Assembly: GCF_900101865.1 (NCBI RefSeq)
Contig: NZ_FNAH01000002.1
Location: 248,001-312,000 of the forward strand
Length of the DNA stretch: 64,000 nt
Source of the DNA: Paracoccus isoporae
GTDB taxonomy: Bacteria; Pseudomonadota; Alphaproteobacteria; Rhodobacterales; Rhodobacteraceae
Reading direction: 5' to 3'
The notes beneath the pieces are model-generated. The model made no database searches. It saw only the letters and a list, made by a program, of their open reading frames with translations, and was not told the DNA's origin. Shown one piece after another: positions 1 through 10,713 of this stretch (within the stretch, counting starts at the first letter, position 1; the number at the start of each line of letters is the position of its first letter). Both the position numbers and the translations under genes were made by a program.

Positions 1-19
1 GGCGCTTATTCCAAGCGCC
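1..19. other. Perfect stem-loop at the window edge
   Basis: Positions 1-7 and 13-19 are exact reverse complements (GGCGCTT / AAGCGCC) around a 5-nt loop. There is no T-run after it, so it is only a possible terminator, either for the leftward iron operon or for a gene outside the window. It lies directly against the REP-like repeat at 22-50. Confidence 0.5.
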
Positions 20-21
20 GA

Positions 22-50
22 CAGCGGCCACCCGCGGTCGTCCGCTGGCC
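22..50. repeat. REP-like palindromic repeat, copy 1
   Basis: This 29-bp element starts CAGCGGCC and ends CCGCTGGCC. It matches 21053-21081 at 28 of 29 positions; the single difference is T41, where copy 2 has G. The arms are inverted repeats able to form a hairpin. Both copies sit in gaps next to gene 3' ends. Nothing here looks coding. The rest of the leading 180 bases holds no recognised feature. Confidence 0.65.
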
Positions 51-180
51 TTCTGCCAGTTTTCCGGGTCGGTTGCTGTGAGCGTGTTTTCAGCGGTTGT
101 TCGGCAGGGGACCGGGTATCCGCCTTTAGCCCAATGCATTGCTCAGCGGGGTCGCCCAAGTTTGCGTGCCCCCGCCCGCC

Positions 181-1875
181 TCACAACGATTCCAGCCAGG
201 CGATCAGCGCGGCGCGATCCTCGGGCGGCATGGCGACCACCGCGTCGCGCGCCGCCTGCGCCTCGCCGCCATGCCACAGAATCGCCTCGGTCAGCGAGCG
301 CGCGCGGCCGTCATGGAGATAGTTCTCCACCCCCGTCACCTGACCATTCAGCGAGATCCCCCAGAGCGGCGCGGTGCGCCATTCCCGGCCGGTGGCGCGG
401 GATTCCGGGCGGTGATCGGCCAGCCCCTCGCCCATGTCATGCAGCAGCAGATCGGTATAGGGCCAGATGAGCTGGAAGCTCTGCGGGTCGCGATCCGCCA
501 GCCGGTGGGTGACGAATTTCGGGCGGTGGCAGGACGTGCAACCGGTTTCATAGGCGATCTGCTTGCCGCGCAGCACCTGCGGATCGTCCAGATTGCGGCG
601 TTCCGGCACGGCGAGATTGCGGGAATAGAAGCTGACCAGATCCATGCTCTCGCGATCGACCTCCAGCCCGTCGCGGATGCCGTCCTCCTGCCCGGCGGGC
701 GCGGACCGGCAGGCGGTCTGCGCGGCGCTGCACTCGCCGGACGGGTCCGGGAACAGCGGCGTGGACAGCCCCATATCGCCGGAAAATGCCGACGCCGATT
801 GCTCGAAGATGGTGGCATTGCCGGCCTTGTGGCCGAACCGGCCCAGCATGGGCTGATCGAACTCGCTCGACCAGACGATCTGGGCGCGGCCGGAAATCCC
901 GTCGCCATCGGCGTCATCCGGGTCGGCGGCGGCCAGGATGTCGGCGGCGGGCACCGCCTCCAGCAGACCCAGCCCGATCATCTGCGGGGCGACGCGGGGC
1001 GAGATCATCACGTCATCGCGCGGCGCGCCATAGGCGGGATCATCGATGCTGTAATCAGGGGCGCGCAGCGTGACCTCCTCGCCGCCGGAAAGCGTCACCG
1101 GGATCTCGCGCCAGCTGACCCCCATGCGCGCCTCGGCCAGATAGCCCGCCAGCGACAGATCCTGCAATTGCCCGCCATAGACCGGCTCGGGGCTGGTGGG
1201 GATGTAATCGGGGATGCCCGGCACATCCGCGCCGCCCGGCACGGACAGCCGCAGGAAGGCCGAGACGCGGCTGTCATCCGGGCCGTCGGGCATGTGGCCG
1301 CGCCCGTCCTTGATATGGCAGTTCTGGCAGGAGCGCGCGTTGTAAAGCGGCCCCAGCCCGTCGCTGCCCTTGGTCGAGGAGGGCGCGCCGATCCACAGTT
1401 TGCGGAAGATGCCGTTGCCGACCTTGAAATCCAGCTCATCCTCGAAGGCCAGGTTTTCCGAGAACTGGGAGAACGCATCTGCCGTCGGGACATAGCGCGT
1501 GGTCGCGGCGCCGCCCGGATGTTGCTCGAAAGGTTCCGGCGCGGTGAAATCGGTTGCAGGGGCGGTGACCGCGGCGACGCGATCCGCCTCTGCCGCGCTG
1601 CGGGGGATGACCGACAGATGTGGTTCACCCATCCACGCGGCGGGCGCGGTGCCGGGGGGCGGGTCGGCGGGCACGGCGCGCACCGGATCGGCGGGATCAT
1701 CGGCGTGCAGCGGCAGGGGCAGGGCCGTCAACAGAAGGATCAAACCGATCCGCCGCGCAACACCGCTGGCGGATGACAGCGAGGCGCAGGCGTGGCGGGT
1801 CATCATGGCAAAAGCCGGAATTCTGTCTGGTCGGTGGGGGCGCGGGCGGTCCGGCCGCCCGGCCCGTCTGATCAT
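181..1875 (-). CDS. Di-haem oxidoreductase of the DUF1111 (thiol oxidoreductase-like) family
   Basis: Exported c-type cytochrome-like protein, last gene of the iron operon. It carries two CxxCH haem sites, CQNCH at residues 183-187 and CTSCH at 446-450, numbered from the start at 1875. DUF1111 proteins are related to di-haem peroxidases and often sit beside imelysin genes, but their substrate is not established; a role in periplasmic iron oxidation or uptake is inferred from context. The ATG at 1873-1875 overlaps the bfr stop in an ATGA, suggesting coupling. A second ATG pair at 1801-1806 would give a more normal signal peptide (hydrophobic stretch [12 protein letters not shown] ending in HA). 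Neither start has a clear Shine-Dalgarno. The family call is secure; the start and function are not. Confidence 0.85.
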   Translation of the reverse strand: MIRRAGRPDRPRPHRPDRIPAFAMMTRHACASLSSASGVARRIGLILLLTALPLPLHADDPADPVRAVPADPPPGTAPAAWMGEPHLSVIPRSAAEADRVAAVTAPATDFTAPEPFEQHPGGAATTRYVPTADAFSQFSENLAFEDELDFKVGNGIFRKLWIGAPSSTKGSDGLGPLYNARSCQNCHIKDGRGHMPDGPDDSRVSAFLRLSVPGGADVPGIPDYIPTSPEPVYGGQLQDLSLAGYLAEARMGVSWREIPVTLSGGEEVTLRAPDYSIDDPAYGAPRDDVMISPRVAPQMIGLGLLEAVPAADILAAADPDDADGDGISGRAQIVWSSEFDQPMLGRFGHKAGNATIFEQSASAFSGDMGLSTPLFPDPSGECSAAQTACRSAPAGQEDGIRDGLEVDRESMDLVSFYSRNLAVPERRNLDDPQVLRGKQIAYETGCTSCHRPKFVTHRLADRDPQSFQLIWPYTDLLLHDMGEGLADHRPESRATGREWRTAPLWGISLNGQVTGVENYLHDGRARSLTEAILWHGGEAQAARDAVVAMPPEDRAALIAWLESL

Positions 1876-2357
1876 TCGGCGTCGTCGGCCGATTTGGCGT
1901 TCAGCAGGCCGAAATTCTGCTGGCCGATCCGGTCATGCAGCTCGATCTGGGTCTCGAGGAAGTCGATATGGCCTTCCTCGTCCTGGATCAGATCCTCGAA
2001 CAGGTTCTTGCTGACGTAATCCCCGACCGTCTCGCAATGGTCGCGCGCCTCGATATAGAGATTGCGGGCATCATGTTCCCCGGCGAGGTCGCATTCCATC
2101 GTTTCCTTGATGGACTGACCGATGCGCAGCGGGTCGAGTTTCTGCAGATTCGGATGACCTTCCAGAAAGATGATCCGCTGGATCAGCCGGTCGGCATGGT
2201 GCATTTCCTCGATCGACTCGGCGCGGGACTTGTCGGCGATCTTGCCGTAACCCCAGTCTTCCTGAAGGCGGTAATGCAGCCAGTACTGGCTGACCGCCGT
2301 CAGTTCCGATCTCAGCGCTGCGTTCAGGTATTCGATGACCTTTGCGTCGCCCTTCAT
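1872..2357 (-). CDS. bfr: Bacterioferritin
   Basis: Cytoplasmic 24-mer iron-storage ferritin that oxidises Fe(II) and stores it as a ferric mineral. The 161 residues are the usual length. The di-iron ferroxidase ligands are all present at standard positions: E18, E51, H54, E94, E127 and H130. M52, the residue that ligates haem between subunits, is also present, so this should be a true haem-binding Bfr. The start is preceded by AGGAAAGGAACGTG, a good ribosome-binding site. It lies 16 nt after bfd, whose product is the electron donor that releases stored iron, and it overlaps the di-haem protein by 4 nt. Expression is probably iron-controlled, but I recognise no operator. Confidence 0.96.
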   Translation of the reverse strand: MKGDAKVIEYLNAALRSELTAVSQYWLHYRLQEDWGYGKIADKSRAESIEEMHHADRLIQRIIFLEGHPNLQKLDPLRIGQSIKETMECDLAGEHDARNLYIEARDHCETVGDYVSKNLFEDLIQDEEGHIDFLETQIELHDRIGQQNFGLLNAKSADDAE

Positions 2358-2373
2358 TCACGTTCCTTTCCTG

Positions 2374-2625
2374 TCAGCCCGCCACCTTCAGGCGCAGACC
2401 CGTCAGCACCGCCGGCACCGGGTGATCCTGCCCGACGGCGAACCCGTCCGCCGCGCGCATTTCGGCGACGAACAACTTCATGCAGCCGCCGCAATCGGCG
2501 CGCTTGCCGAGCGCGTGATAGATCTTGCCCGGAGTCACGATCGTATCAGGATCGGCGGCGCGCATCCAGCCGACAGCGGCACGAATATCGCGGTCGGTGA
2601 TCTGCTGACAGTGACAGACAATCAT
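2374..2625 (-). CDS. bfd: Bacterioferritin-associated [2Fe-2S] ferredoxin
   Basis: Small 83-residue electron carrier. In the family it passes electrons from a ferredoxin reductase to the haem of bacterioferritin and so mobilises iron. The cluster ligands are C4, C6, C45 and C48 (CHC near the N-terminus, CGGC later), the Bfd pattern. The C6-C45 spacing is longer than in E. coli Bfd (C6-C38), and the C-terminus carries about 35 extra residues. The start at 2625 begins the MIVCHC motif; an upstream in-frame extension to 2826 overlaps the imelysin gene and is not credible. An AAAGG precedes the ATG. It is 25 nt downstream of the imelysin stop and 16 nt before bfr. Confidence 0.93.
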   Translation of the reverse strand: MIVCHCQQITDRDIRAAVGWMRAADPDTIVTPGKIYHALGKRADCGGCMKLFVAEMRAADGFAVGQDHPVPAVLTGLRLKVAG

Positions 2626-2650
2626 GACAAAAACCTTTGAATTTAATACC

Positions 2651-3907
2651 TTACTGAAACACTGCGTTGGGGTCGTCGAGGCTGTCGGAGCCCTCGAAGG
2701 CGATCTGGTTGAGGCCGAGCGCGGCCACGGCGCGCTCGATGTCCTGGGTCTGGGCGACGAGCGCATCGACCGCGTCCATGATGATCGCCTCGCCCTCGGC
2801 ATTGCCCGGCGCGAGCATCTGGTCATAGGCCATCCCGCCCTCGGCCGTGTCGCGCAGCGTGGTCAGCGCCGCCATGCTGGCCTCCAGCCCTTCGGTCAGC
2901 GCCGCGTCGACATCCGCATCGGCTGCGGCCACCAGCCCGGACAGGGACGGGCCGGTCACTTCGCTGCCATCGGGGCGGACATATCGGCCCAGATAGACAT
3001 TCTGAATGCCGAGCCCGTCATAGTAATGGCTCAGATGGGTCTGGTCCGAGAAGCAGTCATGTTCTTCCTCGGGGTCGTTCAGCATCAGCCCCAGCTTCAT
3101 CCGCTCGCCGGCCTGCTCGCCGTAAGACAGGCTGCCCATGCCGGTCAGCATCGCGTTCAGCCCGGCCTGCGGATCCTGGGTGACGGCCTGCCGCGCCGCG
3201 CCGCCATCGGCCCAGTTCGCCACCATCTCCTCCAGATCGGAGATGAGCAGATCGGCGGCGGCGGTCAGATACTGGCCGCGCCGGTCGCAATTCCCGCCGG
3301 AGCAGGCGTCGCCGTCCGCGTAGTCGGTCCAGGGCCGTTCGCCCGCACCCGGCCCGGTACCGTTGAGATCCTGCCCCCAGAGCAGGAATTCGATGGCGTG
3401 ATAGCCGGAGGCGACATTCGCCTCGATCCCGCCCGCCTCGTGCAACTGGCCGGAAATCAGTTCCGGCGTGATCTCGGCCGCGTCGATGGTCTCGCCCGAG
3501 AGATCCAGCGACGGGTTTGCGATCACGTTGAGCTGCGCCAGCTCATTATCCTCGGCCGAGGGCGTGTCCTCGGCCACGTAGTCGATCAGCCCCTCATCCA
3601 GCGGCCAGGCATTCACCCGGCCCTCCCAGTCATCGACGATCGGATTGCCGAAACGGTAGGCCTCGGTCTGCTGATAGGGGGCGCGGGCGGCGGTATAGGC
3701 CTCGCGCGCGGAGGTGAGCGTGGCCTCGGACGGGTTCTCGAGCAGCTCGCCGATGCGCGCGCGCAGCGTCTGCGCGGTGCTGAGGCTGTCGCCATAGGCG
3801 GCCTCGGCGATGTCGGCATAGGTCGCCACCACCTCCTCGGGCGTCGCAGCGAGCAATGGCTGGGCCAGAAGGGTCAGCGAGATGGCGGTCATGGTGGTGC
3901 GGATCAT
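2651..3907 (-). CDS. Imelysin family periplasmic iron-associated protein
   Basis: First gene of the iron operon: 418 residues with an N-terminal signal peptide ([14 protein letters not shown] then A). The imelysin signature GYHAIEF is at about residues 169-175, giving the conserved H170 and E173 of the GxHxxE motif. Imelysins (IrpA/ICMP, M75) are iron-regulated periplasmic or outer-membrane-linked proteins once thought to be peptidases; iron binding and uptake is the favoured role. The start at 3907 is chosen because GGGAG lies just upstream and the signal peptide follows directly; the longer frame to 3937 adds a charged stretch before it. Partners downstream are bfd, bfr and the DUF1111 cytochrome. 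Confidence 0.88.
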   Translation of the reverse strand: MIRTTMTAISLTLLAQPLLAATPEEVVATYADIAEAAYGDSLSTAQTLRARIGELLENPSEATLTSAREAYTAARAPYQQTEAYRFGNPIVDDWEGRVNAWPLDEGLIDYVAEDTPSAEDNELAQLNVIANPSLDLSGETIDAAEITPELISGQLHEAGGIEANVASGYHAIEFLLWGQDLNGTGPGAGERPWTDYADGDACSGGNCDRRGQYLTAAADLLISDLEEMVANWADGGAARQAVTQDPQAGLNAMLTGMGSLSYGEQAGERMKLGLMLNDPEEEHDCFSDQTHLSHYYDGLGIQNVYLGRYVRPDGSEVTGPSLSGLVAAADADVDAALTEGLEASMAALTTLRDTAEGGMAYDQMLAPGNAEGEAIIMDAVDALVAQTQDIERAVAALGLNQIAFEGSDSLDDPNAVFQ

Positions 3908-3984
3908 GGTATCTCCCGGATCGCGACGCGGTGGCATTGGCGGCGCTTTAATTCCCTAGCGTTTTCATCATCTACGCCGGCGCG

Positions 3985-3990
3985 TGTCAA
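3985..3990 (-). promoter_or_regulatory. Possible -35 element for the iron operon
   Basis: In the 249-nt divergent gap between the imelysin gene and the formaldehyde dehydrogenase gene, the minus strand reads TTGACA here, about 80 nt before the imelysin start. A convincing -10 is not seen at 17 nt (best match TGAAAA), and no Irr, RirA or Fur box was recognised. Weak call. Confidence 0.25.
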
Positions 3991-4156
3991 ACTGTTTTTG
4001 TCGGAATTGCCGCTTGGTCGGCAGATCCCGCGTCGGAGTGCAGGTTTCATCCCCGTGTTTTCCGCGGCGGACGGGCAAGTATTTCTTGGGGGAAACCGCC
4101 TTGACCCCCTGCCGCCCGGCGTCCAGACTCGGGCCCAAATAATTGGGGGAATTGCC

Positions 4157-5280
<1,124 letters not shown>

Positions 5281-5284
<4 letters not shown>

Positions 5285-5811
5285 AGGACGCTGCCACCGC
5301 CCCGCCGCTGTCCATCCGGGCGGCGGGGGTGCGGGACCACGATGCGATCTGGGCGATCCTGGAGCCGGTCTATCGCGCCGGTGAGACCTATTGCATCCCG
5401 CGCGACATCACCCGGGACGCCGCCCTGGAAGACTGGTTCGCCGCCCCCTTCACCGCCTTCGTGGCCGAGCGGGGCGGAGAGGTTCTCGGCACCAGCCATA
5501 TCGGCGCCAACCGGGCGGGCGGCGGCAGTCACGTCGCCAATGCCAGCTTTGCCACGGCACCCGCCGCGCGCGGGCAGGGGGTGGCGCGCGAGATGGTCAC
5601 CCATGCGAAGGACTGGGCGCGGGCGCAGGGATTCCGCGCGATGCAGTTCAATTTCGTGGTGGCGACCAATGCGGACGCGGTTCATTCATGGGAGAAGGCC
5701 GGGTTCAGCATCGTCGGCCGGCTGCCCGGCGCGTTCGCCCATCCCGCGCAGGGCTACGTCGATGCGCTGGTGATGTATCACGATCTGACAGGAGATTCCG
5801 ATGACGCTTGA
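5281..5811 (+). CDS. GNAT family N-acetyltransferase
   Basis: Acetyl-CoA-dependent acyltransferase of 176 residues, in the group that resembles phosphinothricin/L-amino-acid acetyltransferases. The CoA pyrophosphate-binding loop [10 protein letters not shown] is near residues 98-107, and the [16 protein letters not shown] segment near the C-terminus is typical GNAT motif B. It begins with TTG inside the adhC stop (TTGA overlap) and its end overlaps fghA by 11 nt, so it is translationally locked into the formaldehyde operon. The substrate is unknown; a role with formaldehyde adducts is possible but purely contextual. Confidence 0.85.
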
Positions 5812-6643
5812 GACGATCAGCGAAAACCGCAGCTTTGGCGGGCGGCAGGGCGTCTATCGCCACGCCTCCAAGGCCACCGGGACCGACATGACCTTTGCCG
5901 TCTACCTGCCGCCGCAGGCCGAGACGGCGGAGGTGCCGGTGCTGTGGTATCTCTCCGGTCTGACCTGCACCCATGAAAACGCCATGACCAAGGCCGGGGC
6001 GCAGGATCATGCCGCGCGCGAAGGCCTTGCACTGATCTTTCCCGACACCTCGCCGCGCGGCGAGGGCGTGGCCGATGACGAGGCCTTCGATCTGGGGCAG
6101 GGGGCGGGGTTCTATCTCAACGCGACGCAGGACCCTTGGGCGAAACATTTCCGCATGTGGGACTATATCGCGCAGGAATTGCCCGATCTGGTCTTTGACG
6201 CCTTCCCGCTGGATCGCGCCGCGCAGGGGATCACCGGCCATTCGATGGGCGGGCATGGCGCGCTGACGCTGGCGATGACCCTGCCCGACACATATCGCAG
6301 CGTCTCGGCCTTCGCGCCCATCGCCAATCCGAGTGAATCCGACTGGGGCCGCAAGCAATTCGCCGCCTATCTGGGCGAAGATCGCGACGCCTGGGCCGCC
6401 CATGACGCGACATTGCTGATGGCGGATCGCGGCTATCCGGGCGAGATCCTGATCGATCAGGGCACGGAGGATCAGTTCCTCGACCTGCTGCGCCCCGAAG
6501 CACTGGCGCAGGCGATCGTGGCGCGCCGCCAGCCGGCGATGATCCGCATGCAGCCGGGCTATGATCACAGCTATTTCTTCGTGCAGAGCTTCATGGGCGA
6601 TCACGTGGCCTGGCACGCGGAACGGCTGTGGGATCCGGTCTGA
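5801..6643 (+). CDS. fghA: S-formylglutathione hydrolase
   Basis: Cytosolic alpha/beta-hydrolase (esterase D family) of 280 residues that cleaves S-formylglutathione to formate and glutathione, completing formaldehyde detoxification. The nucleophile elbow GHSMGGHG places the catalytic Ser at about residue 148. The DQGTEDQF segment likely supplies the Asp and YDHSYFF the His. The oxyanion-side motif LSGLTCTHEN is also present. AGGAG lies nine bases before the ATG at 5801, inside the GNAT gene. A 124-nt gap without recognised features follows before the TRAP genes. Confidence 0.96.
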   Translation: MTLETISENRSFGGRQGVYRHASKATGTDMTFAVYLPPQAETAEVPVLWYLSGLTCTHENAMTKAGAQDHAAREGLALIFPDTSPRGEGVADDEAFDLGQGAGFYLNATQDPWAKHFRMWDYIAQELPDLVFDAFPLDRAAQGITGHSMGGHGALTLAMTLPDTYRSVSAFAPIANPSESDWGRKQFAAYLGEDRDAWAAHDATLLMADRGYPGEILIDQGTEDQFLDLLRPEALAQAIVARRQPAMIRMQPGYDHSYFFVQSFMGDHVAWHAERLWDPV

Positions 6644-6767
6644 GGCCGCGCGCAGCGCCGAAATACGCCTTGTATGCAGCGCCCCGATCGGGTGAACTTG
6701 CCCGCGCATCCGGCGGCGGGCCGCGACTCGCCGCCGTAACAACAGATCCTTGGGGGGAGAACCGACC

Positions 6768-7763
6768 ATGACCATGACCCGTTTCAGCTTTGCCGCACTC
6801 GTCGCCTCGGCGCTCATGTCGGTGGCGGCGCAGGCCGAGACGCTGCGCCTGTCGCATAATGTCGGGGACACGACGACATGGCAGCAGGGGGCCGAACGGT
6901 TCGGCGAGCTTTTGAGCGAAAAGACCGACGGCGCATATGACGTGCGGGTGTTCCCGAACGCGCAGCTTTCGGGCGGCGACCAGATGCGGCAGGCCGAGAT
7001 GGTCGGGCGCGGCGCGCTCGATCTGGTGGTGACATCGGCCATCAACGTCACCCCGCTGGTGCCGGAAATGGCGGTGTTCTCGCTGCCTTACATGTATGAG
7101 AATTACGAGCAGGTCGATGCCACCACCCAGGGCGAGGCGGTGGCCCCGCTGGAGGAGATCCTGCTGGAGAAGGGCATCAAGGTGCTGGCCTGGGGCGAGA
7201 ACGGGTTCCGCGAGCTGACCAACAACACCAAGCCGATCACCAGCCCCGAGGACATGGCCGGGATGAATGTCCGCGTGGCCGGGCCGATGTATATCGATGT
7301 GATGAATGCGCTCGGCGCAAACCCGCAGCAGATGCAGTGGTCAGAGACCCTGACCGCGCTTCAGCAGGGCGTGGTGGACGGGCAGGAAAACCCGATCGGC
7401 GCGGTCATCATCCCGCAGCAGGTCTATGAGATGCAGAAATACATCACGACCTGGCATTACTCCTACGACCCGCTCTTCCTCGGCATCTCCAACGAGAAAT
7501 GGGAGAGCCTCGATGCCGAGACGCAAGCCCAGTTCCAGGACGCCGCGACCGAGGCCATGGCCTATCAGCGCGAGATCAGCCGGACCGCCACGGCGGAGGG
7601 CGTCGATTTCCTGAAAGAGCAGGGGATGGAGGTCTACGAGCCGTCGGCGGACGAACTCGCCGCCTTCCGCGAAGCGACCCAGCCCGCCTTCGACAGCTGG
7701 GCGGAGAAGGTCGGGCCGGACCTGGTGCAATCCTTCCAGGACGCGGTGGCCTCGGTCCAGTAA
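6768..7763 (+). CDS. dctP: TRAP transporter substrate-binding protein (DctP family)
   Basis: Periplasmic receptor of a tripartite ATP-independent transporter, 331 residues. The N-terminus is a signal peptide (FAALVASALMSVAAQA then E). Family features include the SGGDQMRQAEMV segment and GMNVRVAGP, whose Arg normally clamps the carboxylate of the solute. The start at 6768 is preceded by GGGGGGAGA; an in-frame TTG at 6750 falls inside that ribosome-binding site. The membrane subunits follow at 7822 and 8306. The ligand is probably an organic acid; the glycerate kinase at the end of this gene run suggests glycerate or a precursor, which is inference. Confidence 0.92.
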   Translation: MTMTRFSFAALVASALMSVAAQAETLRLSHNVGDTTTWQQGAERFGELLSEKTDGAYDVRVFPNAQLSGGDQMRQAEMVGRGALDLVVTSAINVTPLVPEMAVFSLPYMYENYEQVDATTQGEAVAPLEEILLEKGIKVLAWGENGFRELTNNTKPITSPEDMAGMNVRVAGPMYIDVMNALGANPQQMQWSETLTALQQGVVDGQENPIGAVIIPQQVYEMQKYITTWHYSYDPLFLGISNEKWESLDAETQAQFQDAATEAMAYQREISRTATAEGVDFLKEQGMEVYEPSADELAAFREATQPAFDSWAEKVGPDLVQSFQDAVASVQ

Positions 7764-7821
7764 GGCGCGGCATCTTTGCGGGGCGGGCCGGTTCGGTCCG
7801 CCCGGCCATGACGGGGGCGGC

Positions 7822-8313
7822 ATGAGGTTCCTTCTGGACGAGGCGGAAAAGATCATCTGCGCGGTGATTTTTCTGGGCATGACGGCGGTGGGTTTCGCCA
7901 ATGTCTGCGTGCGCTACCTGACCAATTATTCGCTGGCCGCCTCCGAGGAGTTGTTGACCAACGGCTTTCTTCTGCTGACCGTGTTCGGCGCGGCGATTGC
8001 CGCGCGGCGCGGCGAGCATCTGGCGGTGACGCTGTTGACCGAGGCGCTGCCGCGCCCGGCGCGCAGGGCGCTGTTTTTCCTGGCAACCGGGCTGAGCGTG
8101 GTGTTGCTGGCGATGTCGGCGTGGTTTTCCTGGGCGGCGCTGACCAATCTGATCGGCAACGGGATGCGCTCCTACGCGCTGCAGATCCCGGCCTGGTATT
8201 ATCAGGCGGCGGTGCCGTTCGGTTTCGCGCTGATCCTGATCCGCTATCTGCAATATGCGTGGCGCGGGCGGCATGACCCCGGTGACGCGCCGGACGGGGT
8301 GGCCGATGTTTGA
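7822..8313 (+). CDS. dctQ: TRAP transporter small membrane subunit (DctQ family)
   Basis: Integral membrane protein of 163 residues with four predicted hydrophobic segments (about 10-30, 45-65, 85-110, 130-150). The SEELLTNGF segment and the RRGEHLAV motif are typical of DctQ. It pairs with DctM to form the sodium-coupled permease. A 58-nt gap separates it from dctP, and its last codons overlap the chosen dctM start by 8 nt. Confidence 0.9.
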   Translation: MRFLLDEAEKIICAVIFLGMTAVGFANVCVRYLTNYSLAASEELLTNGFLLLTVFGAAIAARRGEHLAVTLLTEALPRPARRALFFLATGLSVVLLAMSAWFSWAALTNLIGNGMRSYALQIPAWYYQAAVPFGFALILIRYLQYAWRGRHDPGDAPDGVADV

Positions 8314-9640
8314 GGCCCTGGCCGCCATCCCGGCCGGCACCCAGATGGTGCTGGCCTTTTTCCTGCTGATGGCGATCGGCGTCCCGGTGGCATTTTCGCT
8401 GGGACTCTCGGCGCTTTACGCGATGTGGCTGATCGGCTTCGGCTTCGATCTGGCCGGCGATCTGATCGCCACCGGCATCGCCAAATACGCGCTGCTGGCG
8501 ATCCCGTTCTTCATCCTCGCCGGGGCGCTGATGGGCTCGCTTGGCATTGCGGAACGCATGATCCGGTTCTTCCGCGTGCTGATCGGCAGCCTGCCGGGCG
8601 GGATGGGCGTCGTCGGCACGGTGGTCTGTCTGTTCTGGGGCGCGGTCTCCGGCTCCGGCCCGGCCTCGGTCGCGGCCATCGGTCCGATGCTGATCCGCGC
8701 CATGGAGGAGGACGGCTACAGCCGCGCCTTCGCCGCCGGTCTGGTCAGCACCGGGGCGGCGTTTTCCATCGTCATCCCGCCCTCGATCGGGCTGGTGATC
8801 TTTGGGGTCATCGCCGAGACCTCGATCTCGGACCTGTTCATCGCTGCGATCATCCCCGGTGCCTTCATGGGGCTGACCATGCTGGCCGTGCTGCCGCTGG
8901 CGCGGCGCGGGGCCGGGCAGGGGCGCGCCGCGCTCGACCGGCTCAGCCCCGATCCTTACGCGGGCGCGCCCTACGCCACGCGGCTCTGGCGCAGCTTTCG
9001 CGACAGTTTCTGGGGGCTGCTGACCCCGGTGGTGATCCTGGGCGGGATCTATTCGGGCATCTTCACGCCGACCGAGGCGGCGCTTGTCGCCACGGTCTAC
9101 GCGCTCGCCGTGGGTGGCATCGTCTATCGCACGCTGACTCTGCGCGGGCTCTATGCCTCGCTGGTCGATGCGGCGTCATCGTCAGCGGTGGTGATGATGG
9201 TCGTCGCTTATGCGAGCCTGTTCGGCTGGGTGGTCACGGTCGAGGATCTGGTGGGCAGCTATTCCGAGGCGCTGCTGGGCCTGTCCGAGAACGGCGCGGT
9301 CATCCTGGTCGTCATCATGCTGATCCTGCTGGTGGCGGGGATGTTCATGGATGCGGTGACGGTGATGTTCATCTCGCTGCCGATCTTCATGCCGGTGGTG
9401 CGCGAGTTGGGTTGGGATCCGGTCTGGTTCGGGGTGCTGACCATGGTGAACCTGGCCATCGGGCTCATCACCCCGCCGGTGGGGATCAATCTCTATGTCG
9501 CGGCCAATGTGACAAGGCTGCGGATCGAGCAGGTCGCCCGCGGGGCGCTGCCGTTCCTGCTGGCCAGCCTGGTCGGGCTGGTGGTGGTGGCGATGTTTCC
9601 GCAAATCTCCCTGTTCCTTGTCGCGTGGCTGGGAGGTTAG
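8306..9640 (+). CDS. dctM: TRAP transporter large membrane subunit (DctM family)
   Basis: Large permease subunit of about 444 residues with a dozen or so hydrophobic segments and the DctM landmarks AIPFFILAG, GAVSGSGPASVAAIG and IGLITPPVGINLY. It transports the solute delivered by DctP using a sodium gradient. I start it at 8306 (MFEALAAIP) because the hydrophobic N-terminus begins there and a GGGGTGG lies upstream; in-frame starts at 8255 and 8273 would lengthen it inside dctQ. The TTT receptor gene follows after 80 nt. Confidence 0.9.
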   Translation: MFEALAAIPAGTQMVLAFFLLMAIGVPVAFSLGLSALYAMWLIGFGFDLAGDLIATGIAKYALLAIPFFILAGALMGSLGIAERMIRFFRVLIGSLPGGMGVVGTVVCLFWGAVSGSGPASVAAIGPMLIRAMEEDGYSRAFAAGLVSTGAAFSIVIPPSIGLVIFGVIAETSISDLFIAAIIPGAFMGLTMLAVLPLARRGAGQGRAALDRLSPDPYAGAPYATRLWRSFRDSFWGLLTPVVILGGIYSGIFTPTEAALVATVYALAVGGIVYRTLTLRGLYASLVDAASSSAVVMMVVAYASLFGWVVTVEDLVGSYSEALLGLSENGAVILVVIMLILLVAGMFMDAVTVMFISLPIFMPVVRELGWDPVWFGVLTMVNLAIGLITPPVGINLYVAANVTRLRIEQVARGALPFLLASLVGLVVVAMFPQISLFLVAWLGG

Positions 9641-9720
9641 GCTGCACGCAGGGCAGGGCCGACGCCCCGCAATCCAATTCGGGCAACCGCCCGCAACTTA
9701 CCAACCGAGAGGACATCACC

Positions 9721-10704
9721 ATGACCCATATCCTGACCCGCCGCGCAACGCTGATCCTGACCGCCGCCGCACTCGCCGCCCCGGCCTTCGCGCAGGAGGC
9801 CGACTGGCCGAGCGCGCCGGTCCATGTCTATGTCGGTTTTCCGGCCGGATCCTCGCCTGATCTCTTGGCCCGGATCATCACCGAGCCGCTGGCCGAACGT
9901 CTGGGCCAGCCCATCGTGATCGAGAACAAGCCCGGCGCGGGCGGCGTGATCGGCATCCAGCAGATGCTGGCCAATGCCGATGACGGCCACGCCATCGGCA
10001 CATCCATCAACGGCCCGCTGACCACGGCGGCGCGGATGATGGGCGAGACCGGCTTCGATCCGCAGGCCGACATTTCGCCCATCGCGCTGATCGCCACCTC
10101 GCCGCTGGTCCTCGCGGTATCGGGCGAGTCCGAGATCGCGGATCTCGCCGGGTTCGTGGAAGCCGCGAAGGCCGAACCGGGTGCCATGTCCTTCGGCTCG
10201 GTCGGGCAGGGCTCGGGGGCGCATCTGACGGCCGAGCTGTTCAATTCCGAGGCCGGGATCGAGATGCTGCATGTGCCCTTCACGGCCTATGCCGAAGTCA
10301 CCACCTCGATCATGGGTGGCGAGATCGATTCGGGCTTCATGGCTCCCTCGGCCGCGCTGCCCCATGTCGAGGCGGGCAACATGAAGATGCTGGGCGTCAC
10401 CTCGGCCGAGCCGTTCGGCCAGATCCCGGACGTGCCGGTGATTGCGGGCAATGCCGGGCTGCCGGATGATTTCAAGGCCGAGCTGTGGAACGCCTTCATC
10501 GCGCCTGCGGACACCGACCCGGCGGTGATCGAACGGCTGAATGCCGAGATCAACGAGATCCTTCAGGATGAGACGGTGCAGCAGAAGCTGCTGGATATGG
10601 GCTGGCAGGCCGCCGGCGGCTCGGCCGGGGATCTGACGCAGCGCATTGCCGACGACACCGAGATGTGGGGTGCGGTGATCGACACGGTCGAAGCGCCGCA
10701 GTAA
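9721..10704 (+). CDS. tctC: Tripartite tricarboxylate transporter (TTT) substrate-binding protein, TctC/Bug family
   Basis: Periplasmic receptor of 327 residues with a signal peptide (ATLILTAAALAAPAFAQ). Bug/TctC hallmarks are visible: VGFPAGSSPDLLARI, the loop ENKPGAGGVIG, and GSVGQGSGAHLTAELF. TctC receptors bind carboxylates (citrate, tartrate, glycerate-like acids and others). GAGAGGA precedes the ATG. It lies directly after a complete TRAP system and before tctB and tctA, so two unrelated transporter types are encoded in tandem. Confidence 0.92.
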   Translation: MTHILTRRATLILTAAALAAPAFAQEADWPSAPVHVYVGFPAGSSPDLLARIITEPLAERLGQPIVIENKPGAGGVIGIQQMLANADDGHAIGTSINGPLTTAARMMGETGFDPQADISPIALIATSPLVLAVSGESEIADLAGFVEAAKAEPGAMSFGSVGQGSGAHLTAELFNSEAGIEMLHVPFTAYAEVTTSIMGGEIDSGFMAPSAALPHVEAGNMKMLGVTSAEPFGQIPDVPVIAGNAGLPDDFKAELWNAFIAPADTDPAVIERLNAEINEILQDETVQQKLLDMGWQAAGGSAGDLTQRIADDTEMWGAVIDTVEAPQ

Positions 10705-10713
10705 GCCCGCAGA

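Noticed and set aside
139-1776. Long plus-strand open frame of 545 codons opposite the di-haem gene
   Set aside because: It is the antisense shadow of a high-GC gene; the translation is Arg/Gly/Ala-rich without any motif, while the minus strand has haem sites.
2374-2826. Longer bfd reading frame starting inside the imelysin gene
   Set aside because: The extra N-terminus is low-complexity Arg/Ser/Pro and out of frame with imelysin; Bfd begins at its conserved MIVCHC at 2625.
2624-4156. Upstream in-frame extension of the formaldehyde dehydrogenase
   Set aside because: It is antisense to imelysin; the true start at 4157 has a ribosome-binding site and gives the family length.
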